Shown here: positions 47,749 through 58,198 of the stretch, piece after piece | Layout: every line of letters starts with the position of its first letter | Position numbering within the stretch: position 1 is the stretch's first letter | From: Nematostella vectensis | Taxonomy: Eukaryota; Cnidaria; Anthozoa; Actiniaria; Edwardsiidae | Direction of reading: 5' to 3' | Assembly (NCBI RefSeq): GCF_932526225.1 | Contig: NC_064043.1 | Coordinates: 15,996,085-16,060,084, forward strand | Length of the DNA: 64,000 bases | Made by a program: the position numbers and the translations under genes | Notes under the pieces: generated by a model | Seen by the model: the letters and a program-made list of their open reading frames with translations, nothing else | Databases searched by the model: none | What the model was told of the DNA's origin: nothing

Positions 47749-49457
47749 TTGTACAGGCTTGGCATCTTGACGCGCGATGCCACAAATATAATTGAGTTAA
47801 CTAGTATGCAAGTAAACTTTTGCCCTTGTGTGATTAGCGATTTTCAGATGAAGAAACATTATAGCTATAAGATAAAAAAAGAAAGAATGATAACAACAGT
47901 AGCATCCTTCCAAGCAGTTAAGGCAGAGCAATTCACCATTCGCAGATTTTCATTTTTTTATATCTTCTCTCAATCAATTGATTGCTTTGTTCAGAGCAGA
48001 AAAAGACGAGACATAATTTACAAAGGACCACCCATTTATTCTCTTATCTGATTTACAAGACACGAGAAGATCAGATGAAAAAAAGATTATATCACTATAA
48101 AACTAAAACAGAACGAATGATAACAACAGTAACATCTTCTTCGTGGCGTGTGCTACCTTATAGGAAACAGAGAAGTCCCAAGTATCTGAGAAACCATCTG
48201 CGATGTTAGTTGAAAATGAAGAACAAGGACAGAAACGAAGTTAAAGAAAAACTTAAAAACATTTGAAAATCCTTTTGAATCTCATTTAGATATATTTAAA
48301 GAGTCAGACCGTGCGCACATAGGATCCAGTCACATCCCTGAAACTGGTTTTTCAACTCACTTGCTTCTTCGTGGCGTGTGTTACCTAATAGCAAACAGAG
48401 AAGTCCCAAGTATCTGAGACTGATTTCTCGACTCTCACTTGCCTCTTCGTGGCGTGTCCTACTTTATAGCAAACAGGGAAGTCCAAAATATCAAGCGGTA
48501 CTAGACCGCTTGTTGACGTTTCTGGTCGGGACTGGATACTCCCCCGGTTAAGGCTAAGCAGGACAATCAGATTGTGATGCCGAAATTTTTTTACCCGAGG
48601 GACCACATGCCTGCAAACTCTTTTATGGCATCCAAGGCAGAGCACCAAATAATACTAGATGGGTGGCCAGTCTTCAGCAATACCCAGTCAAGCAAGCCAA
48701 AAAAAAAAATATGGCATGTAGTCGTGGGTGGGGGTCTCCTTAGTTTACATGGCTGTTGTCACGCATTACAACGCCCCAGCGAAAGAACGATCTATCCATC
48801 ACATTTATCTCTTTGAGATCCTTTGTTTATATTGCCAGTTTGTTGGGAGAACGTGGCATCTCATCAACTAGTGAACACACTGCATCTCGAGGACTAGTGG
48901 TTAATCAAAGTCAAGCACTTCAATTTCCATACAGTCGCCAACAATTCTTGTGACTGTACCCCAGCAGGCAAGGTCACCCCAGGTGGTGTACTGTATATTG
49001 GGGAACAAAGGGAATGGGTGGCCAATGAACCCTGTCGGTTGTTCATAGAGTATTTCTTGGGCTGGGAAGTTCTTACCCTTGGTAAGTAGCTTTTCCCCTA
49101 TCATTAACACATAATGTAAACATCCTATCTCAAAGATCCCAGGTACATTCGGAAAGCTAAAATCTTCAGGCTAAAAATAATAAACATAGGCTGAGCAAAT
49201 ACTCCAGTCCAAACCCAGTGAGAAAAAAAAAGAGAACAAATCACTCGTTTGATTGCTTTGTTCACTGCAGTACCAGACCAGACATAATTTACAGATGAAG
49301 ATGAAGAATGAAGATGAAGAAATGATTTTTATCATTGTAACTTAAAATATTATTTATTTTTTTCTATTATAATTATCGATGAGAGATATGCTTTAAGAAG
49401 AAATAAAAGCTCCGCAAATATAAGTTTTGTATCAATAGGGCACCCTTTTAAGGCCTA
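47749..49457 (+). repeat. Unit 42, class L (1709 bp), extra unit after HOR copy 3
   Basis: Haplotype b with CATCTCGAGGAC. The Sm-like motif is altered to TTTTTTTACCC (about 48588). Preceded by CCCTTTAAAGG. Nearly identical to unit 47, so copy 3 plus this unit forms a 6.8-kb super-repeat with copy 4 plus unit 47. Confidence 0.92.
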
Positions 49458-51178
49458 TTGTACAGGCTTGGCATCTTGACGCGCGATGCCACAAATATAA
49501 TTGAGTTAACTAGTATGCAAGTAAACTTTTCCCCTTGTGTGATTAGCGATTTTCAGATGAAAAAACATTATAGCTATAAGATAAAAAAAGAAAGAATGAT
49601 AACAACAGTAGCATCCTTCCAATTAGTTAAGGCAGAGCAATTCACCATTCGCAGATCTTCATTTTTTTATATCTTCTCTCAATCAATTGATAGCTTTGTT
49701 CAGAGCAGAAAAAGACGAGACATAATTTACGAAGGATCACCCATTTATTCTCTTATCTGATTCACAAGACACGAGAAGATCAGATGAAAAAAAGATTATA
49801 TCACTATAAAACTAAAACAGAACGAATGATAACAACAGTAACATCTTCTTCGTGGCGTGTGCTACCTTATAGGAAACAGAGAAGTCCCAAGTATCTGAGA
49901 AACCATCTGCGATGTTAGTTGAAAATGAAGAACAAGGACTATAACGAAGTTAAAGAAAAACTTAAAAACATTTGAAAATCTTTTTGAATCTCAATTAGAA
50001 ATATTTAAAGAATCAGACCGTGCGCACATAGGACCCAGTCCCACCCCTGAAACTGATTTTTCAACTCACTTGCTTCTTCGTGGCGTGTGCTACCTAATAG
50101 CAAACAGAGAAGTCCCAAGTATCTGAGACTGATTTCTCGACTCTCACTTGCCTCTTCGTGGCGTGTCCTACTTTATAGCAAACAGAGAAGTCCAAAATAT
50201 CAAGCGGTACTAGACCGCTTGTTGACGTTTCTGGTCGGGACTGGATACTCCCCCGGTTAAGGCTAAGCAGGACAATCAGATTGTGATGCCGAAATTTTTT
50301 GACCCGAGGGACCACATGCCTGCAAACTCTTTTATGGCATCCAAGGCAGAGCACCAGATAATACTAGATGGGTGGCCAGTCTTCAGCAATACCCAGTCAA
50401 GCAAGCCAAAAAAAGAAAATATTGCATGTAGTCGTGGGTGGGGGTCTCCTTAGTTTACATGGCTGTTGTCACGCATTACAACGCCCCAGCGAAAGAACGA
50501 TCTATCCATCAAGTTTATCTCTTTGAGATCCTTTGTTTATATTGCCAGTTTGTTGGGAGAACGTGGCATCTCGTCAACTAGTGTACACACTGCATCTTGA
50601 GGACTAGTGGTTAATCAAAGTCAAGCACTTCAATTTCCCATACAGTCGCCAACAATTCTTGTGACTGTACCCCAGCAGGCAAGGTCACCCCAGGTGGTGT
50701 ACTGTATATTGGGGAACAAAGGGAATGGGTGGCCAATGAACCCTGTCGGTTGTTCATAGAGTATTTCTTGGGCTGGGAAGTTCTTACCCTTGGTAAGTAG
50801 CTTTTCCCCTATCATTAACACATAATCTAAACATCCTATCTCAAAGATCCCAGGTACATTCGGAAAGCTAAAATCTTCAGGCTAAAAATAATAAACATAG
50901 GCTGAGCAAATACTCCAGTCCAAACCCAGTGAGAAAAAAAAAGAGAACAAATCACTCGTTTGATTGCTTTGTTCACTGCAGTACCAGACCAGACATAATT
51001 TACAGATGAAGATGAAGAATGAAGATGAAGAATGAAGATGAAGAAATGATTTTTATCATTGTAACTTAATAGATTTTTTTTTTTCTATTATAATTATCGA
51101 TGAGAGATATGCTTTAAGAAGAAATAAAAGCTCCGCAAATATAAGTTTTGTATCAATAGGGCACCCTTTTAAGGCCTA
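49458..51178 (+). repeat. Unit 43, class L (1721 bp), first unit of HOR copy 4
   Basis: GATAGCTTTG and the extra microsatellite period. Private CCAATTAGTTAAGG and CGCAGATCTTC. The sequence before it reads AACTTAAAATATT. Confidence 0.93.
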
Positions 51179-51832
51179 TTGTACAGGCTTGGCATCTTGA
51201 CGCGCGATGCCACAAATATAATTGAGTTAACTAGTATGCAAGTAAACTTTTCCCCTTGTGTGATTAGCGATTTTCAGATGAAGAAACATTATAACTATAA
51301 CATTAAAAAAGAAAGAATGATAACAGTAGCATCCTTCCAAGCAGTTAAGGCAGAGCAATTCACCATTCGCAGTTTTTCATTTTTTCATTTTTCGGCCCCT
51401 GAACCCTGTCGGTTGTTCATAGAGTATTTCTTGGGCTGGGAAGTTCTTACCCTTGGTAAGTAGCTTTTCCCCTATCATTAACACATAATCTAAACATCCT
51501 ATCTCAAAGATCCCAGGTACCTTCGGAAAGCTAAAAATCTTCAGGCTAAAAATAATAAACATAGGCTGAGCAAATACTCCAGTCCAAACCCAGTGAAAAA
51601 AAAAAAGAGAACAAATCAATCGTTTGATTGCTTTGTTCACTGCAGTACCAGACCAGACATAATTTACAGATGAAGATGAAGAATGAAGATGAAGAAATGA
51701 TTTTTATCATTGTAACTTAATAGATTATTTATTTTTTTCTATTATAATTATCGATGAGAGATATGCTTTAAGAAGAAATAAAAGCTCCGCAAATATAAGT
51801 TTTGTATCAATAGGGCACCCTTTTAAGGCCTA
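51179..51832 (+). repeat. Unit 44, class S (654 bp), HOR copy 4
   Basis: GCTAAAAATCTTC (+1 A) and CCCAGTGAAAAAAAAAA near 51590 account for the extra 2 bp. Confidence 0.92.
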
Positions 51833-52844
51833 TTGTACAGGCTTGGCATCTTGACGCGCGATGCCACAAATATAATTGAGTTAACTAGTATGCAAGTAAA
51901 CTTTTGCCCTTGTGTGATTAGCGATTTTCAGATGAAGAAACATTATAGCTATAAGATAAAAAAAGAAAGAATGATAACAACAGTAGCATCCTTCCAAGCA
52001 GTTAAGGCAGAGCAATTCACCATTCGCAGTTTTTCATTTTTTTATATCTTCTCTCAATCAATTGATTGAGAGAAGATATAAATAATATAAAAAATATGGC
52101 ATGTAGTCGTGGGTGGGGGTCTCCTTAGTTTACATGGCTGTTGTCACGCATTACAACGCCCCAGCGAAAGAACGATCTATCCATCACATTTATCTCTTTG
52201 AGATCCTTTGTTTATATTGCCAGTTTGTTGGGAGAACGTGGCATCTCATCAACTAGTGAACACACTGCATCTTGAGGACTAGTGGTTAATCAAAGTCAAG
52301 CACTTCAATTTCCCATACAGTCGCCAACAATTCTTGTGACTGTACCCCAGCAGGCAAGGTCACCCCAGGTGGTGTACTGTATATTGGGGAACAAGGAGAA
52401 TGGGCGGCCCCTGAACCCTGTCGGTTGTTCATAGAGTATTTCTTGGGCTGGGAAGTTCTTACCCTTGGTAAGTAGCTTTTCCCCTATCATTAACACATAA
52501 TCTAAACATCCTATCTCAAAGATCCCAGGTACATTCGGAAAGCTAAAATCTTCAGGCTAAAAATAATAAACATAGGCTGAGCAAATACTCCAGTCCAAAC
52601 CCAGTGAGAAAAAAAAAAGAGAACAAATCACTCGTTTGATTGCTTTGTTCACTGCAGTACCAGACCAGACATAATTTACAGATGAAGATGAAGAATGAAG
52701 ATGAAGAAATGATTTTTATCATTGTAACTTAATAGATTATTTATTTTTTTCTATTATAATTATCGATGAGAGATATGCTTTAAGAAGAAATCAAAGCTCG
52801 GCAAACATAAGTTTTGTATCAATAGGGCACCCTTTTCAGGCCTA
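51833..52844 (+). repeat. Unit 45, class M (1012 bp), HOR copy 4
   Basis: Palindrome at 52041-52082. ATTGGGGAAC form. Confidence 0.93.
52041..52082. repeat. 42-bp palindrome (unit 45)
   Basis: Perfect arms. Last of six copies. Confidence 0.96.
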
Positions 52845-54557
52845 TTGTACAGGCTTGGCATCTTGACGCGCGAAGCCACAAATATAATTGAGTTAACTAG
52901 TATGCAAGTAAACTTTTGCCCTTGTGTGATTAGCGATTTTCAGATGAAGAAACATTATAGCTATAAGATAAAAAAAGAAAGAATGATAACAACAGTAGCA
53001 TCCTTCCAAGCAGTTAAGGCAGAGCAATTCACCATTCGCAGATTTTCATTTTTTTTATATCTTCTCTCAATCAATTGATTGCTTTGTTCAGAGCAGAAAA
53101 AGACGAGACATAATTTACGAAGGATCACCCATTTATTCTCTTATCTGATTCACAAGACACGAGAAGATCAGATGAAAAAAAGATTATATCACTATAAAAC
53201 TAAAACAGAACGAATGATAACAACAGTAACATCTTCTTCGTGGCGTGTGCTACCTTATAGGAAACAGAGAAGTCCCAAGTATCTGAGAAACCATCTGCGA
53301 TGTTAGTTGAAAATGAAGAACAAGGACTATAACGAAGTTAAAGAAAAACTTAAAAACATTTGAAAATCTTTTTGAATCTCAATTAGAAAAATTTAAAGAA
53401 GCAGACCGTGCGCACATAGGACCCAGTCCCACCCCTGAAACTGATTTTTCAACTCACTTGCTTCTTCGTGGCGTGTGCTACCTAATAGCAAACAGAGAAG
53501 TCCCAAGTATCTGAGACTGATTTCTCGACTCTCACTTGCCTCTTCGTGGCGTGTCCTACTTTATAGCAAACAGAGAAGTCCAAAATATCAAGCGGTACTA
53601 GACCTCTTGTTGACATTTCTGGTCGGGACTGGATACTCCCCCGGTTAAGGCTAAGCAGGACAATCAGATTGTGATGCCGAAATTTTTTGACCCGAGGGAC
53701 CACATGCCTGCAAACTCTTTTATGGCATCCAAGGCAGAGCACCAGATAATACTAGATGGGTGGCCAGTCTTCAGCAATACCCAGTCAAGCAAGCCAAAAA
53801 AAGAAAATATTGCATGTAGTCGTGGGTGGGGGTCTCCTTAGTTTACATGGCTGTTGTCACGCATTACAACGCCCCAGCGAAAGAACGATCTATCCATCAA
53901 GTTTATCTCTTTGAGATCCTTTGTTTATATTGCCAGTTTGTTGGGAGAACGTGGCATCTCGTCAACTAGTGTACACACTGCATCTTGAGGACTAGTGGTT
54001 AATCAAAGTCAAGCACTTCAATTTCCCATACAGTCGCCAACAATTCTTGTGACTGTACCCCAGCAGGCAAGGTCACCCCAGGTGGTGTACTGTATATTGG
54101 GGAACAAAGGGAATGGGTGGCCAATGAACCCTGTCGGTTGTTCATAAAGTATTTCTTGGGCTGGGAAGTTCTTACCCTTGGTAAGTAGCTTTTCCCCTAT
54201 CATTAACACATAATCTAAACATCCTATCTCAAAGATCCCAGGTACATTCGGAAAGCTAAAATCTTCAGGCTAAAAATAATAAACATAGGCTGAGCAAATA
54301 CTCCAGTCCAAACCCAGTGAGAAAAAAAAAAGAGAACAAATCACTCGTTTGATTGCTTTGTTCACTGCAGTACCAGACCAGACATAATTTACAGATGAAG
54401 ATGAAGAATGAAGATGAAGAAATGATTTTTATCATTGTAACTTAATAGATTATTTATTTTTTTCTATTATAATTATCGATGAGAGATATGCTTTAAGAAG
54501 AAATAAAAGCTCGGCAAATATAAGTTTTGTATCAATAGGGCACCCTTTTAAGGCCTA
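52845..54557 (+). repeat. Unit 46, class L (1713 bp), HOR copy 4
   Basis: GCGCGAAGCC disrupts the core hairpin here. GACCTCTTG near 53602 disrupts the 21-nt hairpin, which is otherwise perfect in the L units examined. AGAAAAATTTAAAG private. Confidence 0.92.
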
Positions 54558-56266
54558 TTGTACAGGCTTGGCATCTTGACGCGCGATGCCACAAATATAA
54601 TTGAGTTAACTAGTATGCAAGTAAACTTTTGCCCTTGTGTGATTAGCGATTTTCAGATGAAGAAACATTATAGCTATAAGATAAAAAAAGAAAGAATGAT
54701 AACAACAGTAGCATCCTTCCAAGCAGTTAAGGCAGAGCAATTCACCATTCGCAGATTTTCATTTTTTTATATCTTCTCTCAATCAATTGATTGCTTTGTT
54801 CAGAGCAGAAAAAGACGAGACATAATTTACAAAGGACCACCCATTTATTCTCTTATCTGATTCACAAGACACGAGAAGATCAGATGAAAAAAAGATTATA
54901 TCACTATAAAACTAAAACAGAACGAATGATAACAACAGTAACATCTTCTTCGTGGCGTGTGCTACCTTATAGGAAACAGAGAAGTCCCAAGTATCTGAGA
55001 AACCATCTGCGATGTTAGTTGAAAATGAAGAACAAGGACAGAAACGAAGTTAAAGAAAAACTTAAAAACATTTGAAAATCCTTTTGAATCTCATTTAGAT
55101 ATATTTAAAGAGTCAGACCGTGCGCACATAGGATCCAGTCACATCCCTGAAACTGGTTTTTCAACTCACTTGCTTCTTCGTGGCGTGTGTTACCTAATAG
55201 CAAACAGAGAAGTCCCAAGTATCTGAGACTGATTTCTCGACTCTCACTTGCCTCTTCGTGGCGTGTCCTACTTTATAGCAAACAGGGAAGTCCAAAATAT
55301 CAAGCGGTACTAGACCGCTTGTTGACGTTTCTGGTCGGGACTGGATACTCCCCCGGTTAAGGCTAAGCAGGACAATCAGATTGTGATGCCGAAATTTTTT
55401 TACCCGAGGGACCACATGCCTGCAAACTCTTTTATGGCATCCAAGGCAGAGCACCAGATAATACTAGATGGGTGGCCAGTCTTCAGCAATACCCAGTCAA
55501 GCAAGCCAAAAAAAAAAATATGGCATGTAGTCGTGGGTGGGGGTCTCCTTAGTTTACATGGCTGTTGTCACGCATTACAACGCCCCAGCGAAAGAACGAT
55601 CTATCCATCACATTTATCTCTTTGAGATCCTTTGTTTATATTGCCAGTTTGTTGGGAGAACGTGGCATCTCATCAACTAGTGAACACACTGCATCTCGAG
55701 GACTAGTGGTTAATCAAAGTCAAGCACTTCAATTTCCATACAGTCGCCAACAATTCTTGTGACTGTACCCCAGCAGGCAAGGTCACCCCAGGTGGTGTAC
55801 TGTATATTGGGGAACAAAGGGAATGGGTGGCCAATGAACCCTGTCGGTTGTTCATAGAGTATTTCTTGGGCTGGGAAGTTCTTACCCTTGGTAAGTAGCT
55901 TTTCCCCTATCATTAACACATAATGTAAACATCCTATCTCAAAGATCCCAGGTACATTCGGAAAGCTAAAATCTTCAGGCTAAAAATAATAAACATAGGC
56001 TGAGCAAATACTCCAGTCCAAACCCAGTGAGAAAAAAAAAGAGAACAAATCACTCGTTTGATTGCTTTGTTCACTGCAGTACCAGACCAGACATAATTTA
56101 CAGATGAAGATGAAGAATGAAGATGAAGAAATGATTTTTATCATTGTAACTTAAAAGATTATTTATTTTTTTCTATTATAATTATCGATGAGAGATATGC
56201 TTTAAGAAGAAATAAAAGCTCCGCAAATATAAGTTTTGTATCAATAGGGCACCCTTTTAAGGCCTA
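54558..56266 (+). repeat. Unit 47, class L (1709 bp), extra unit after HOR copy 4
   Basis: Nearly identical to unit 42, including TTTTTTTACCC. Its distal half also matches unit 17 at offset 37453, so the haplotype b block of units 17-19 was copied here or from here. Confidence 0.92.
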
Positions 56267-56732
56267 TTGTACAGGCTTGGCATCTTGACGCGCGATGCCA
56301 CAAATATAATTGAGTTAACTAGTATGCAAGTAAACTTTTCCCCTTGTGTGATTAGCGATTTTCAGATGAAGAAACATTATAACTATAACATTAAAAAAGA
56401 AAGAATGATAACAGTAGCATCCTTCCAAGCAGTTAAGGCAGAGCAATTCACCATTCGCAGTTTTTCATTTTTTTATATCTTCTCTCAATCGTTTGATTGC
56501 TTTGTTCAGAGCAGAAACAGACGAGACATAATTTACAAAGGATCACCCATTTATTCTCTTATCTGTATCACAAGACACGAGAAGATCAGATGAAAACACG
56601 ATTTTTCTCATTATAACTTGATAGATTATTTAATATTTTCTATTATAATTATTGATGAAAGAATTGCTTTAAAAGGAAATAAAAGCTCGGCATATATAAG
56701 CCTTGTATAAATAGGGCACCCTTTTAAGGCCA
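56267..56732 (+). repeat. Unit 48, class XS (466 bp)
   Basis: Same junction and length as unit 18. Differs by TTTAATATTTTC near 56631. Confidence 0.9.
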
Positions 56733-56980
56733 ATGTACAGGCTTGGCATCTTGAAGCGCGAAGCCACAAATATAATTGAGTTAACTAGTATGCAAGTAAA
56801 CTTTTGCCCTTGTGTGATTAGCGATTTTCAGATGAAGAAAAATTCTAACTATAACATTAAAAAAGAAAGAATGATAAGAACAGTGACCTCCTTCCAAGCA
56901 GTTAAGGCAGAGCAATTCACAATTCGCAGTTTTTCATTTTTTTATATCTTCTCTCAATCGTTTGATTGCTTTGTTCAGAG

Positions 56981-57217
56981 ACTTTCGAAGGTCGTACTTG
57001 ATCGGTCACGTATTTTTGGGCTCCGTTTTTTCTGCTCAGAAACCTACTTTAGCCGCAGCTACTAATATCAAATTACTTCAGACAGCTTACTAAACTTCTG
57101 GTCTGTCTTCTGGATTGGTTTTTGGTCTGTTTCCGTCGTGATTTGCCTTCGAGTTTGGCGGAAACCTCGACTCGATCGTAGCCATTGTGACGGCCGCCAT
57201 CTTGTTTGTGTGGAACA
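56981..57217 (+). promoter_or_regulatory. 5' region of the retrotransposon, putative internal promoter
   Basis: 237 bp before the first in-frame ATG. Contains CGGCCGCCATCTTG at 57191-57204, matching the reverse complement of the YY1 core (AAnATGGCGGC type), a short distance before the start codon. No TATA box is evident. Non-LTR elements normally carry an internal promoter here. Whether 56981 is the true 5' end or a truncation cannot be decided from one copy. Confidence 0.45.
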
Positions 57218-58198
57218 ATGAAATTCGCCTTGTTAGTATTATCCATCTCGTTGCTATTAAGAGGCTTTTACCATCAACATTTTACTTCTACTACTCTGAA
57301 GTTGAAGCCTACGTCAATTCAACTACCATCTTCTGCTTCAATTGCGTGCTTTTTTACATCCAAGCAACATACTGGTCCAGTATTTCGTCCATTCCCGGCA
57401 CCGCTGACCTCATCGTCCTGCTGGCTCTCGATCCTACTAGTGATTAGTTCCAACGGATCCATTCTCAATCCTGGACCTGTGAAATTCCCCTGTGAATGTT
57501 GCAGTAAGCCCACTAAGTCAAACCAACTCGCTATCTGCTGCGATGATTGTGATACTTGGTATCATATCAAGTGTCTTCGGATGCCAATGCATATTTATCA
57601 GGGACTTAATAACTCTCATACGACCTGGATCTGCTGTAACTGTGGCTTGCCCAACTATTCCTCGTCGCTGTTCAGTCGTTCTCTGGACATCTTCAGTTCC
57701 AACTCTTTCAGTTTGCTTGAAAGCACCCCTACAGCCAGCCCTGGACTCGATCCCACTCCATCTCCGATCGCTTCTTCATCTCCTGTGCTTACACCGTCAC
57801 CAAAGCACAAGCTGCGTTGTATGTCCATCAACTGTAACAGCATATTGGGTGCTGAGAGATCTGCGCTCTTTGCTAGCCTTGTGTCTCATCATAACCCGGA
57901 CATTATTTTTGGATGTGAATCGAAACTGAATAGAGATGTCCCATCAGCTTCTGCGTTTCCCCAAGGCTTTACTATCTATCGGAAAGAACGCCAGGACTGC
58001 GGTGGTGGAGGTACTTTTATCGCTGTAAGATCTCCAATTGTCTCACACCCACTGGATAATATATCAACTGATCCTGAGGACGAGTCGCTTTGGGTCTCCA
58101 TTCAGACATCTCGGCGGAAATTTGTGCATTTATGCTCCTTTTACAAACCTCCTCTCGCGCCCGCTTCCCGCATCGATCTTTTTCCCAGGCTCTACTGA
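57218..58198 (+). pseudogene. Retrotransposon ORF, 5' part: 2A-like motif, PHD finger, endonuclease N-half
   Basis: 326 codons from ATG (57218) to a premature TGA (58196-58198). Residues 1-15 are hydrophobic and resemble a signal peptide. NPGP at residues 84-87 follows a hydrophobic stretch and resembles the core of 2A ribosome-skipping peptides, although the preceding D-V/I-E positions are not conserved (GSIL). A C4HC3 PHD finger has ligands C92, C95, C108, C111, H116, C119, C139 and C142. A Ser/Pro-rich linker (about 145-195) follows. The APE-type endonuclease starts near residue 199 (MSINCNSI, with N205; FGCESKL with E234; GGGGTFIAV; SFYKPP at 307-312). The frame then breaks at a T run. 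An in-frame TTG 12 bp upstream was not used because the ATG fits a eukaryotic start. PHD domains are known from CR1-like elements. Confidence 0.85.
57467..57478 (+). other. NPGP 2A-like motif
   Basis: Codes for N-P-G-P just before the PHD finger, after WLSILLVISSNGSIL. Functional 2A peptides usually read D(V/I)ExNPGP, and here the acidic residues are missing. Related motifs occur at the N-termini of CR1-like elements in sea urchins and other invertebrates. Skipping activity is therefore uncertain. Confidence 0.5.

Larger units (their letters stand above)
49458..54557 (+). repeat. Higher-order repeat, copy 4 (5100 bp)
   Basis: Units 43-46. Separated from copy 3 by the single L unit 42 and followed by the near-identical unit 47. 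Confidence 0.9.
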
